DNA of 64,000 bases from Hymenobacter sp. BT559 (GTDB taxonomy: Bacteria; Bacteroidota; Bacteroidia; Cytophagales; Hymenobacteraceae), in assembly GCF_016427535.1 (NCBI RefSeq), contig NZ_JAELXV010000001.1:1-64000 (forward strand), read 5' to 3'. The position numbers and the translations under genes are program-made. Position 1 is the first letter of the stretch; each line of letters starts with the position of its first letter. Under the pieces are notes generated by a model. The model saw nothing but the letters and a program-made list of their open reading frames with translations. It made no database searches and was not told the DNA's origin. Positions 25,601-33,748 of this stretch are shown here, one piece after another.

Positions 25601-25853
25601 AGTATTCCGGTAGCCGTACCCCACACGCATAATCCTCCAGCGGCCCACTGCTGACAAAGCTGCGCAGCACTACGGCCTGTCCTTGGCCATCATCAAGACC
25701 GACCTCGACAAAGAACCCACGACCCTCATCCTCGCAGTGGTAGAGGTTGACGCCGCTCTCCTCATCCCAGCGCTGCGCTAGGTAAGTGCCTTGGTGAATA
25801 ACGTAGAGCAGCTGGACGACAGGTGAAAGGCGACAGAAGGAGTAGAGAGTCAT
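25599..25853 (-). CDS. Small protein of the 84-aa element family
   Basis: 84 aa from ATG 25853 (MTLYSFCRLSPVVQLLYVIHQG). The ATG overlaps the stop of the aspartic protease gene as ATGA, so translation is probably coupled. The core (CEDEGRGFFVEVG, AVVLRSFVSSG) matches the other copies. It lacks the downstream membrane microprotein seen after the 20979 copy. Confidence 0.7.
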   Translation of the reverse strand: MTLYSFCRLSPVVQLLYVIHQGTYLAQRWDEESGVNLYHCEDEGRGFFVEVGLDDGQGQAVVLRSFVSSGPLEDYACGVRLPEY

Positions 25854-26794
25854 CGGGAGGGGCGCCGTGGGGTGAGCCAATAGAACTGCTGTCGGCCATA
25901 GTGGAAACTTATCACCCCGCTCTGACTGCTGTGGGCCAAGAATACATAGCCCAGGATACCTTGATAAGGTAAAGCCAGGCCACTAACGGGGCGGGCAAAC
26001 TTGACCAGCATCACAGGTAATTCACGCCAAGCCGTAGGGGGCAGACGCAACTCGGATAAGATGGCCTGCGGGGCTTGCTGGGCGCCGCTGCCCACTCCGG
26101 CGAAGGGCTGGGTACTGCCGAGCAGGCGCGGGCGCAGCTCCGGCGCGAGCTGTTGGACAAAGGCAGCGTCTAGGCTGTTGGACGTGGCCCCCGTGTCTAA
26201 GAGCAAGCGCACCGGCGTTTTGCCGATATAGCCCTGCGCGAGGGGTTTGCCCTGCAGCAGGGTGAAGTGAAGCGAGTCCGTGCGTGTGAAGGGTAGCCGT
26301 TTGGGCGTCTTGCCCGCGCGCAACGGGTAGCAGCTAACCTGCCGGTGGGCATAGTCAATAACTACTTCGTAATCGCGTAGCAATTCGGTGCCAATAAAGC
26401 CCAGCAGGCGCGGGCCCGCAAAGCGGCGCACCTCCATGAGGGACGTCGCCATCGCCTGCAGGCCCGTGTAGTGAGTGGCGCCGAACTGAAAGCTAGTTAC
26501 GCGGAGTCGTTGCACCTCCAACGTACTACCGGCGCCTAGGCCACTGGCTACCGCCCCCTGCAGCTGGCTGGCAAAGGCTGCCCGCTCGACGACTAAGCCG
26601 TAGTTAGAGCCGGTGTCGAGAATGAAGTCTCCGTGCTGCCCGTTTAGCTCTAGATTGCGCAATACTACTAGCCCACCCATTAGGTCGAAGGGTAGGCTCA
26701 CAAACGCTACGGGATGCGTCACCTGGGCGAGGGCCGAGCTGGCCACTAGCACGAAGGTGGAGAGTACTAGTAGAAAACGAAGGCGCATGCTCAC
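25850..26794 (-). CDS. Secreted retropepsin-like aspartic protease
   Basis: 314 aa with a signal peptide (cleavage near SSALAQ). Two retroviral-type active-site motifs are present: FILDTGSN (Asp60) and RLLLDTGATS (Asp200). Two lobes in one chain make it a self-contained clan AA protease, probably periplasmic or lipid-exposed. A second possible ATG lies two codons in. It forms an operon with the 84-aa gene. Confidence 0.85.
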   Translation of the reverse strand: MSMRLRFLLVLSTFVLVASSALAQVTHPVAFVSLPFDLMGGLVVLRNLELNGQHGDFILDTGSNYGLVVERAAFASQLQGAVASGLGAGSTLEVQRLRVTSFQFGATHYTGLQAMATSLMEVRRFAGPRLLGFIGTELLRDYEVVIDYAHRQVSCYPLRAGKTPKRLPFTRTDSLHFTLLQGKPLAQGYIGKTPVRLLLDTGATSNSLDAAFVQQLAPELRPRLLGSTQPFAGVGSGAQQAPQAILSELRLPPTAWRELPVMLVKFARPVSGLALPYQGILGYVFLAHSSQSGVISFHYGRQQFYWLTPRRPSR

Positions 26795-26875
26795 AAAGAA
26801 AAGCCAGGCCAGCTAGTTGCCTAGCGCGACTTAGTTTATGCCAGCACTACCTGTGGTGGGCGGCTCCACATTGCT

Positions 26876-27175
26876 CTAGTGGCTATTGCCAATCGTAGCC
26901 CCGGTATTTGAAGTGCCGCTACTGCCACTCCCGCCGCCGTTCATGCTGGTACCGGTTTCCGTGGTCGAGTTAGGATTATTGGGACCACTTGCAGGCGTGC
27001 TTGTCGCACCTTCGCCGCCTGCATTAGCTGAGTCGGCCATGCCGCCAGTCTGGCTAGCAGTCGATTCACTGCCTGACGCAGTGCTCGGGCTGTTTTCGCT
27101 ACCGCCGCAGCTGCTAAGTGAGAAGCCGCTCAGCAGAGAAGCCGCTAAGAATAAACGAGAAATGGAAAGCTGCAT
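26876..27175 (-). CDS. Ser/Gly-rich small lipoprotein
   Basis: 99 aa. Signal peptide with lipobox SLSSC, then about 75 residues almost entirely Gly, Ser, Thr, Asn and Ala with no predicted fold. A surface-exposed or periplasmic spacer-type lipoprotein. Function unknown. Confidence 0.65.
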   Translation of the reverse strand: MQLSISRLFLAASLLSGFSLSSCGGSENSPSTASGSESTASQTGGMADSANAGGEGATSTPASGPNNPNSTTETGTSMNGGGSGSSGTSNTGATIGNSH

Positions 27176-27275
27176 AAAAGCAAAAGGTTAAGGAGAAGGT
27201 ACCAGTGTAGCGGACTATACGATAATTAACATTTTTTGCCTGTAAGCTCGAGGCTTTATCGTAACCTTTGCATGT

Positions 27276-27341
27276 ATGAAACACTTGCTTACGCGTAGCT
27301 CCGTTCTATTAAGCTTCCTGCTACTGGCCACAGCCTACTAA
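27276..27341 (+). pseudogene. Signal-peptide fragment of a lost lipoprotein gene
   Basis: MKHLLTRSSVLLSFLLLATAY then TAA. The first seven residues equal those of the nuclease at 24632, and a promoter-like CCTTTG lies just upstream, but no mature protein follows. The stretch up to 27495 holds only stops in all frames. Confidence 0.4.
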
Positions 27342-27495
27342 GACTAACGAAGACTGCTTGACCTATTCCTTCTCAATGAAGCACGGTGCCTAGGGGTCGA
27401 ATAAAGCCCCCTACCTACTGCCAAGCCTACTATCACAAACCCAACACAGAAGTATACTGTTAAAAGCCACCTACCGTCCAGCCTAAGTCCCACCT

Positions 27496-27912
27496 ATGTC
27501 TCTTGCCGGCTTCTCGCCTTACTTTGAAAACGCAGCGGTTCGGCTTTCAGCTCACCCCAATGGCATCGCGTTGTTTCAATACCAACCGGGTAAGCGCAGC
27601 TTCACGGACCTGAAAGAAGTATTCGGGCAGTTAGGTAACCTATTACAGCAGCGGGGCTGGCGCACCATTCTCACTGACCAGCGAGAACTAGCGCCCTTTT
27701 CCGAGGAGTCCGCTTGGATTACAGGATTTTGGACTACCTACTTTGCGCAGCATGGAGGTAGCATAGTGGGCGCTGTAATCGCTTCACCCAACGTTTTTGC
27801 TCGCCTGGCCTCTAGTAGCCTGTGGCACAATAATCGGCAGCTTCCTATCTCTTATACAATTTTTGCAGAGGAGGAGCCAGCTGTATCCTGGTTACTAGCG
27901 CAGGTAGAATAA
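27496..27912 (+). CDS. STAS-like hypothetical protein
   Basis: 138 aa. Order of strands and helices like the SpoIIAA/STAS-type proteins at 21518 and 59574: GIALFQYQPGKRS, a helix, TILTDQRELAPFSEES, a helix, GAVIASPN, and a final EEEPAVSWLL. No signal peptide. It is followed 77 nt later by a CheY-like gene on the same strand. Confidence 0.55.
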   Translation: MSLAGFSPYFENAAVRLSAHPNGIALFQYQPGKRSFTDLKEVFGQLGNLLQQRGWRTILTDQRELAPFSEESAWITGFWTTYFAQHGGSIVGAVIASPNVFARLASSSLWHNNRQLPISYTIFAEEEPAVSWLLAQVE

Positions 27913-27989
27913 GTAGTAAACCTAGAAGCATTACAATTGTGTGCCCGATGTAAAACTAACCTGGTGGCTAGCCCTGCGTACGGTAAGCT

Positions 27990-28409
27990 ATGGCAGACAC
28001 TGACGCTACGATTTTACTGGTTGACGATGACGAGCCGACCCGCCTCACCATGCGACGGTGGCTTACGCAACTAAACGTACAGGTCCACATCCTAGAGGCA
28101 GAGGATGGGGAGCAAGCGCTAGCCTCCGTCAAAGCGCACTGCCAGGCTACCACTCACCCGCGCTCGCTGCTAGTGTTGCTGGACCTCAATATGCCCGTGA
28201 TGGACGGGCTAACTTTTCTAGAGCATAAGGCCCATCTACCTCGTGCGTATCAAGAAGCGATGACGGTAGTTGTGATGTCGTCATCGCCGAGTGAGGCTGA
28301 ACTAGAGAAGGCTCGCTCGCTCGCAACGGAGATAAAGCGGAAGCCACTAGACGTACATCAATTACTTAAGTTGATACGCGATTATTTGCCAGATGCGGCA
28401 GTAGCCTAG
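27990..28409 (+). CDS. CheY-like response regulator receiver
   Basis: 139 aa, single receiver domain. Acidic pair in VDDDEP, phosphoacceptor Asp in LLDLNMPVMDG, Ser at the Thr position in VVMSSS, and Lys in IKRKPL. No output domain, so it must act by binding a partner. No histidine kinase is nearby. The outline resembles Rcp1-type regulators that serve phytochrome-like kinases elsewhere. Confidence 0.88.
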   Translation: MADTDATILLVDDDEPTRLTMRRWLTQLNVQVHILEAEDGEQALASVKAHCQATTHPRSLLVLLDLNMPVMDGLTFLEHKAHLPRAYQEAMTVVVMSSSPSEAELEKARSLATEIKRKPLDVHQLLKLIRDYLPDAAVA

Positions 28410-28441
28410 GCTGACCTGTTTTTTTATAAAAAGCCACCTGC

Positions 28442-28480
28442 GGGCGGCGGGTGTCTAGCACCCGGCCGCCCCTTCTTTTT
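28442..28480 (+). terminator. Terminator after the receiver gene
   Basis: GGGCGGCGGGTG and CACCCGGCCGCCC around a 5-nt loop, followed by CTTCTTTTT. Confidence 0.85.
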
Positions 28481-28544
28481 GCCAGACCTTGCGTAAGCGA
28501 GCAGCGCTCGCGTCAGGATTGGCGACTAGGCAGGCGGTAGGGTC

Positions 28545-28609
28545 AACTTGATTACATCAAGTTCTTGTCAGTAAATCCTGACAATATCAATACCCTTTCG
28601 CTACCTTTG
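28545..28609 (+). promoter_or_regulatory. Two palindromes and a -7 box TACCTTTG
   Basis: A 19-bp palindrome (28545-28563; arms AACTTGAT and ATCAAGTT), a second (28565-28584; arms TTGTCAG and CTGACAA), then TACCTTTG at 28602-28609. The layout is that of a tightly regulated rightward promoter, yet no ATG occurs on the plus strand between it and the terminator at 28848. Confidence 0.5.
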
Positions 28610-28667
28610 CGCGTAAATAAATAAAGAAATAAACAAGGGCCGCACCTCGCGGCACGACCCTTGCAAC

Positions 28668-28805
28668 CTAGTGAACCCAGTGGGCGGCTGCCGTCACAGC
28701 CGTACCGCCCGCCAGAATTGCCCCAATAAGCCAGCGGGCTAGCTTATTAGACATTCGGAGCTTAAGCATAAACTCAAACTCCGACTTCGCGCTGTCCTCT
28801 TTCAT
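28668..28805 (-). CDS. 45-aa single-pass membrane peptide
   Basis: ATG at 28805, TAG at 28668. Charged N-terminal half (MKEDSAKSEFEF, then KLRMSNKLARW) followed by a Gly/Ala-rich membrane helix and the ending AAHWVH. A GC-rich hairpin with a T-rich tail lies right after the stop on this strand. Size and shape recall type I toxins or small phage membrane proteins. No family recognised. Confidence 0.5.
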   Translation of the reverse strand: MKEDSAKSEFEFMLKLRMSNKLARWLIGAILAGGTAVTAAAHWVH

Positions 28806-28847
28806 CTTGATTGGAAGGAAAGGGTTGCTTCAAAACCCCCACTTCTC

Positions 28848-28888
28848 GAAGCCCGACTGTTACCAGCAGTTCGGGCTTCTCTTTTTTT
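28848..28888 (+). terminator. Terminator hairpin
   Basis: GAAGCCCGACTG and CAGTTCGGGCTTC with one bulge, followed by CTTTTTTT. From 28889 to 29199 I see no supported gene; the short open frames there have no coding character. Confidence 0.8.
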
Positions 28889-29199
28889 CAAGAGCTTAGG
28901 GCTGGGGGACAAACCCCAACGCGAGTGCAGCAAAGATAACTAGCCAACAAGGTGGGCAGAGGGCAAATACGTATTTATACGGAATGCCAATTTTGCACAA
29001 TGAGTGTGCACAAATAGGTAAGGACTTGATAATAAGGCATTCATATCCTTTTAAATCTGCGCCCGTTTGATTATCTGGCTTATCTGTCGTATATGTTTGT
29101 TCTGTCCTCACGTTTCATTTTACGGCCGCTGCCTAAGCCACAAAGCCTTGTTAAAGGTCGTGAGTAAGGTAAATTGCTGCCTCACTAAATCCCACTCAA

Positions 29200-29718
29200 A
29201 TGCCAGACTCATCAAGACTCACCGGGGGTTATCGACGCCCAGAAGCTTTGCAGCTCAGTCCAGAGCAGAAGTTTATTGCCTCCCTTAAACGTCTAACCAA
29301 GTCTCAAGAAGGGCTGTCCGCAGCCCAGCAGACGCTCAAGCAAAAGCAGGGGGAAATGAAGAAAAATGACAACCCTCCGGCTGTTATTTCATTCAATACA
29401 GCTTTTGAGGGGCGACAACTTGAAGACGCAACTAAGCAGGCTGAGGAAGAGGTAAAATCTTACGAACAAGATATCGCACTTATAGCTCAAGAGCTAGAGC
29501 AGAACTTATCAAAGGTCGTGCTACAGCGTCTTAATAATTCGCACGGCTACGTAACGGCAAAGGAGGCTGATAATAGCTACTATGCCTTTCTTAAGGTGAA
29601 TGGCAAGCATGTTGTTGTGAGTGCATACAATTTGCAGGCACTAGAGCTAGAGGTGCAGAAGGCTCAGCAGAATGACCAAAATATTATTGGTCGCCGAATG
29701 GGAAATGTGTTTAGCTAA
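29200..29718 (+). CDS. Coiled-coil hypothetical protein
   Basis: 172 aa, hydrophilic. Residues about 20-115 are rich in Lys, Glu, Gln and Leu in coiled-coil spacing; the C-terminal 50 residues (YYAFLKVNGKHVVVSAYNLQALELE) look like a small beta/alpha unit. No signal peptide and no family recognised. A terminator at about 29725-29760 follows. Confidence 0.6.
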   Translation: MPDSSRLTGGYRRPEALQLSPEQKFIASLKRLTKSQEGLSAAQQTLKQKQGEMKKNDNPPAVISFNTAFEGRQLEDATKQAEEEVKSYEQDIALIAQELEQNLSKVVLQRLNNSHGYVTAKEADNSYYAFLKVNGKHVVVSAYNLQALELEVQKAQQNDQNIIGRRMGNVFS

Positions 29719-29724
29719 CCTTAA

Positions 29725-29760
29725 AAGCCCTGCCTCCCACTAGGAGCCGGGGCTTTTTCA
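29725..29760 (+). terminator. Terminator hairpin
   Basis: AAAAGCCCTGCCTC and GAGCCGGGGCTTTTT form an imperfect stem ending in a T-run. Confidence 0.65.
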
Positions 29761-29772
29761 TATCTTGTCTCC

Positions 29773-30099
29773 ATGAAAAAGCCCCTACTAATCACCGGGT
29801 TGCTACTTGTGGCGCTGCTACTGACGAACCCGCACCTAGCAGACCATAAAGAAGCACTGCTTGAAAAGGAGATGCAAGAACTGCCCGCCGCCGGATTAGG
29901 GCTAGATGCTGGCTCTCCACTAGTGGTGGCAAATGTGCGCAGCACCATTGAGCGTAGGGCCGGGCGTAAGGATTACTGGCTATTCTCCTTAACAACTCTC
30001 AACTATAGCGACGCGCTAATTGATAGCGAAGATGGATTGCTCAATAGGACAGTAGGTATCGGTATTCTTGGGCGTGTGTTTCTGTGGAGTAAGATGTAA
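29773..30099 (+). CDS. DUF4359-like small membrane/secreted protein
   Basis: 108 aa. Hydrophobic N-terminal segment (about 4-18) followed by TNPHLADHKEALLEKEM. The second half has RKDYWLFSLTTLN and ends VGIGILGRVFLW, the pattern of DUF4359 proteins as I recall it. Probably anchored by its N-terminus and facing the periplasm. Function unknown. Confidence 0.55.
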   Translation: MKKPLLITGLLLVALLLTNPHLADHKEALLEKEMQELPAAGLGLDAGSPLVVANVRSTIERRAGRKDYWLFSLTTLNYSDALIDSEDGLLNRTVGIGILGRVFLWSKM

Positions 30100-30153
30100 G
30101 ATGAACCCAGAACCTGCCTCCCCGTCAACCAAAACTGGTTAATACAAGCTTTT

Positions 30154-30417
30154 ATGAGAACCTTTCTTAGGATACTATTAATTATCGCATTAATAGGAAA
30201 TTGCGCTTGGTTTCTACATGAGCCAGGTTACGAGCAAGCCATTTCAATCATTAACGCTATTGCCGCATTAATCACACTAGTAGTAGACTCAAATACTAAT
30301 ACGGGTATTCCAAAATATGAGAAGATGTTTACGCAGAACAATAGTAGCAAAGCAACTGGTTACCAAGCGGAAAATATGACTTTCAATCACCATAACGCCA
30401 AGTCACAAGATAGTTAA
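30154..30417 (+). CDS. Small two-helix membrane protein, partner of next gene
   Basis: 87 aa. Two hydrophobic segments (about 4-20 and 30-45), then a polar tail with FTQNNSSKATGYQAENMTF. The following gene, starting 2 nt after this stop, begins with a very similar FTQENSGPGPSYQAESMTF. Sharing this motif between a membrane protein and an adjacent soluble protein suggests they interact or were built by duplication. AT-rich like its partner. Confidence 0.65.
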   Translation: MRTFLRILLIIALIGNCAWFLHEPGYEQAISIINAIAALITLVVDSNTNTGIPKYEKMFTQNNSSKATGYQAENMTFNHHNAKSQDS

Positions 30418-30418
30418 T

Positions 30419-31324
30419 ATGCTCGGCGACAAGGAATTTACCCAAGAGAATAGTGGCCCAGGGCCTAGTTATCAGGCGGAGAGCATGACCTTCGGCTTAT
30501 CCTATGCGGATACGAAGCAAATTGCGCTTGATTTATGGAAAGACAATGCTGTAAAATTATCTCAAGAAGCAGCCCAAACAGCACTAGCTAGAGTTAATGA
30601 ATTTTTAGATTCTTATCTTTTTAAATTAAATGAAATAAATCCAGAATTATTCAATACTTTGAAAGAGCCATCAATTCAAATGGCGCTGTTTAATGCACAA
30701 AGAGATTATGCTAAAGCCAATGACAAGGATTTAGGCAATTTATTAGTTCAGTTGTTAATAGAAAGAGCAAGTAACCAAGAAAGGACACTACTTCAACTTA
30801 CATTGGATGAAAGCTTACTTACTGCTCCAAAGCTCACTCAGAAGCACTTAGATATTTTGACCTTGATTATACTATTAAAGAGGTCGCCATTTGACACAAG
30901 TGAAGAAGGAACCTTAAATACTATTATAAACATAATAGGAACACTATCATCTAGGATATCATCAAATTCACAAGATGTCTGGCATTTAGTTTATTGCAAT
31001 TGCTTAGTGCAGCATGTAGGCATCAATATTGCAATGCCAGAAGGACACGAAGCCATCTCTACCGTTCACAAGTTATGCCCACCTTATTTTACTCCCTTAC
31101 CTAAAGTAGGTAGCGGCGAACTTACCGCAGCAATTAGTGCAAGCAGGGATTTTATTTTGACTAGATGGCCCTCGATGAAATACTTTTTCAATATTTTTTC
31201 TGATTATCGCTTTAATACTCTATATTTAACTAATGTCGGAACAGCATTAGGGGTATCAAATATGAATGCACTCCCTTCTATTTTTGGTAAGCACAAATTT
31301 GATTTGGGTAAATGGATTTATTGA
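30419..31324 (+). CDS. LPO_1073/Vpar_1526-like protein
   Basis: 301 aa, AT-rich against its surroundings. The N-terminus carries the glutamine-tagged motif (SYQAESMTF) followed by GLSYADTKQIALDLWKDNA and a helical region, which matches what I know of the poorly described LPO_1073/Vpar_1526 family. The remainder is mostly helical with no recognised catalytic motif. Such motifs occur in proteins of bacterial conflict systems. With the 87-aa membrane protein directly upstream it forms a compact two-gene cassette. Function inferred only. Confidence 0.6.
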   Translation: MLGDKEFTQENSGPGPSYQAESMTFGLSYADTKQIALDLWKDNAVKLSQEAAQTALARVNEFLDSYLFKLNEINPELFNTLKEPSIQMALFNAQRDYAKANDKDLGNLLVQLLIERASNQERTLLQLTLDESLLTAPKLTQKHLDILTLIILLKRSPFDTSEEGTLNTIINIIGTLSSRISSNSQDVWHLVYCNCLVQHVGINIAMPEGHEAISTVHKLCPPYFTPLPKVGSGELTAAISASRDFILTRWPSMKYFFNIFSDYRFNTLYLTNVGTALGVSNMNALPSIFGKHKFDLGKWIY

Positions 31325-31498
31325 AAAATGACTGAGTGCGGATAATCACCAAAAATTCTACCAGCCCGCTCGCGCCTACCCTAACTAGGCATTTCTCAAA
31401 TCTCACCGGCTGCGCTCCATACATTGTGCAATATGCTTAGAAGGTAGCAACTACCTGCTAATCCCTCCAAAATCCAAACTCCCTGCATACCACTAAAA

Positions 31499-31531
31499 AA
31501 GCCCCCACGGCCATAACCGTAGGGGGTTTTA
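31499..31531. terminator. Terminator hairpin
   Basis: AAAAAAGCCCCCACGG and CCGTAGGGGGTTTT around a short loop, with runs on both sides, between convergent genes. Confidence 0.8.
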
Positions 31532-31533
31532 CT

Positions 31534-31956
31534 TTACGCCACCCGCAATTCCTCCTCCCGGTAGCAGTCCCAGTACCCATCATCAAGCCGATACACTGGC
31601 ACCCGCTGCACTAGGCCCGTAGCCGGGTGCCGCTCCTTGAGGTGCCCGCGCCACACCACGGGGCGGGATTGTTCTTGCGTGATAGGTAAGGCCAGACTAC
31701 CCAGGGCAAAGGTAAAGCCGTCCGAAGCTTGCAGGGCAGGTGCCGTGGGCTCGTCGGCGGGCTTAGTAGCTGGCCCTTCACACGCCTGCTCATGCCAGCC
31801 TAACGGCTCGCCGCAGTGCTGACACACGTCAGGTACTTCATCGGTAAAGCCCAGCGCCGGCTCGGCCGGTAGGTCGGGATACTCTTCTTCGCCTGCGTCC
31901 CAGGCTTGCGTTTGCTCGGCATCGGTGCGCGAGTAGCGGAGTTTATGGGTTGCCAT
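31534..31956 (-). CDS. Hypothetical protein with one zinc-knuckle-like motif
   Basis: 140 aa. CQHCGEPLGWHEQAC near residue 45 could bind one metal through Cys and His. The flanks are acidic; the C-terminal part (VQRVPVYRLDDGYWDCYREEELRVA) looks folded. No family recognised. GC-rich, like the element's replication genes. Confidence 0.55.
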   Translation of the reverse strand: MATHKLRYSRTDAEQTQAWDAGEEEYPDLPAEPALGFTDEVPDVCQHCGEPLGWHEQACEGPATKPADEPTAPALQASDGFTFALGSLALPITQEQSRPVVWRGHLKERHPATGLVQRVPVYRLDDGYWDCYREEELRVA

Positions 31957-32136
31957 ACTACTAAAATAAGTAGTAGGAGTGAGTTGTGACTAAATATGTT
32001 GGGTTGCGAGAGCTATAATGCGCCCTGCTTTTGGGCAAAGTACACTAAAAGTTTAGCTCATAGAAAAGCTCCCGGCCTCAGCTGGTTAGGGGCTTCTACT
32101 TGACCACACTTGGTAAGCATGTGGCACAGGATATAC

Positions 32137-32580
32137 CTATTTATATAAGCTACTGAGTATCATCTGCCGGTTCCTTTTGGGCAATAGGGGCACTAGCTCC
32201 GCCACATAAGCAGGCAATGGGTACCCTGCTTCCAAGGCCGAGAGCGCCTTACGTTCTTGACGGCGGCTATAGCGAGCCTTTCCCATTACGCTGGCTGCCG
32301 CTGCGCTCCCACCGAGCACGACATCAATACCAGACGACCAACCTACTCCGTCGCGAACGACATAGGTAACGCCACTGCTGGCTACCAGCAGCCCGCTGAG
32401 CCCTCCTATAGTACTGTAAAGACGGCCTCGTTTGAACAGCTGATGGACGGCTTGCCGTACGCTATCCGGTAACGAGCTAGTGGTAGCGGCATCGAGAGAA
32501 GCAGATGGGGAGAATGCTTGCGCGGCGGTGCACTCGGCACATGTGAGTACCGTGAGCAAGGGGAAAGCTACGAGTTTCAT
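32137..32580 (-). CDS. Hypothetical secreted or membrane protein
   Basis: 147 aa with a signal-like N-terminus (cleavage near CTAAQA) and two weaker hydrophobic segments (about 57-75 and 83-98). A basic region ARYSRRQERKAL follows. Function unknown. Confidence 0.55.
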   Translation of the reverse strand: MKLVAFPLLTVLTCAECTAAQAFSPSASLDAATTSSLPDSVRQAVHQLFKRGRLYSTIGGLSGLLVASSGVTYVVRDGVGWSSGIDVVLGGSAAAASVMGKARYSRRQERKALSALEAGYPLPAYVAELVPLLPKRNRQMILSSLYK

Positions 32581-32717
32581 GGGACAAGAAAAGGAAGGTG
32601 CGAACTCGGTACCTGCCTATCTATCCAAGCGTTACATGATGGCCAGCAAATAGATTAAGAATTTCGCTATACCGCCAAGCTGTAAAGCTTTTGTTGCATA
32701 ACGACCATTTCATCTCA

Positions 32718-33101
32718 TCACCTCTCAGGCCTAGGGGGCAGACGCCCTTCCATGTAAAAATCCATGTAGGTAAACCGCTGGCCCAACTCGCTATTCCAAA
32801 TGGTAGCCAGCATGCCGCCCCAACTCCGCCAACTGCAGGTCATGAAATGTCCGTCACTCAAAACCGGTACGCCGTTAGGGCTGTACTGGTGCCAGTCCCC
32901 ACCGGCCCACACTTCGTTGTCAACGATAGACTGTCGGATAGCCTCTAGGTGCGCGTGCCATTCTGCAGGATACTGCGCTAAGTAGGCAGACCAGTTTACG
33001 TCAATATTGTCAGTGTCCCCAAAGTCTTCTAAATTGAAGCCCGGTGTATCAGGGGTAATACTATCGTAGCTCTGCCAGGTAACGGTGAGAGAAGGCTTCA
33101 T
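32718..33101 (-). CDS. Hypothetical protein
   Basis: 127 aa from ATG 33101; an upstream ATG at 33146 adds 15 residues that look unrelated. Acidic and Trp-rich (WAGGDWHQYSPNG, CSWRSWGGML). Soluble, no motif recognised. Confidence 0.5.
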   Translation of the reverse strand: MKPSLTVTWQSYDSITPDTPGFNLEDFGDTDNIDVNWSAYLAQYPAEWHAHLEAIRQSIVDNEVWAGGDWHQYSPNGVPVLSDGHFMTCSWRSWGGMLATIWNSELGQRFTYMDFYMEGRLPPRPER

Positions 33102-33159
33102 GCAACTTTGTTCATCAAGGCCATCCAGCAGTAGCAAGGTTTTCACGCTGCCAAGCTAC

Positions 33160-33192
33160 GCCAAAAGGCCCCACCGTTACGGGCGGGGCCTA
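33160..33192 (-). terminator. Terminator hairpin
   Basis: AGGCCCCACCGT and ACGGGCGGGGCCT with a minimal loop, between two minus-strand genes. Confidence 0.6.
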
Positions 33193-33196
33193 GGGC

Positions 33197-33592
33197 TTAA
33201 GCAACTTGTAAAGTCGGCTTTTTGAAGAGTAAAACAAGTGCTAGCATAATCAGTGCTTTCTCGATAAGCACGGGTACTAATTCCTCGGGACGAGTAGCTA
33301 GAAGTTGCATTAACGGATTGGTGAAGATGATGATTGCTGCCACCACATCAAAAAGAAAGCCGGCCAATAATACATACTTAGCCCACTGCTTACCTAGTCT
33401 GATTGCGTAATACAGCAGGCCACGCAGGAGATACACCGTCGTCAGCATGGTAACGGACCCTAGCGTATAAATGCGAGGCGGAGGGTGGGGCAGGTAAGAC
33501 GGTATGAGCAAGGCACCAAATGAAAGCACTAGCGTAGCAAACAGCAGGTTTGAAGCGAGTACGTCGCGTCTACGGTGCGGAGCATTTTCCAT
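33197..33592 (-). CDS. Four-helix membrane protein
   Basis: 131 aa from ATG 33592 (MENAPHRRRDVL). The longer frame from 33733 runs through a hairpin at about 33690-33728 and is unlikely. Four hydrophobic helices at about residues 13-30, 38-60, 70-90 and 103-123. Function unknown. Confidence 0.6.
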   Translation of the reverse strand: MENAPHRRRDVLASNLLFATLVLSFGALLIPSYLPHPPPRIYTLGSVTMLTTVYLLRGLLYYAIRLGKQWAKYVLLAGFLFDVVAAIIIFTNPLMQLLATRPEELVPVLIEKALIMLALVLLFKKPTLQVA

Positions 33593-33748
33593 TAGCACAC
33601 TAGCATGGCGGCAAGTAAGAGTCTTTTCATAGGGCTGCGAAACTATAAACCTTGTTACACAGCGGCTGTGTATAAAATAATGGGACATGAAAAAGCCTAG
33701 CCAGCAGAAGTATTTGCTAGCTAGGCTGATCATCAGAAACTCGGAAAA

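Larger units (their letters stand above)
28616..28888 (+). ncRNA. Possible antisense or small RNA
   Basis: Predicted transcript from the -7 box at 28602 to the hairpin and T-run ending at 28888, about 270 nt. It contains no plus-strand ATG and fully overlaps, in antisense, the 45-aa gene at 28668-28805. Predicted from signals only. Confidence 0.35.

Noticed and set aside
29067-29288. Open frame of 73 codons before the coiled-coil gene
   Set aside because: Its composition is not coding-like and it overlaps the better-supported 29200 gene in another frame.
33197-33733. 178-aa start for the four-helix membrane protein
   Set aside because: The extra N-terminus runs across an inverted repeat near 33690-33728; ATG 33592 gives a clean membrane protein.
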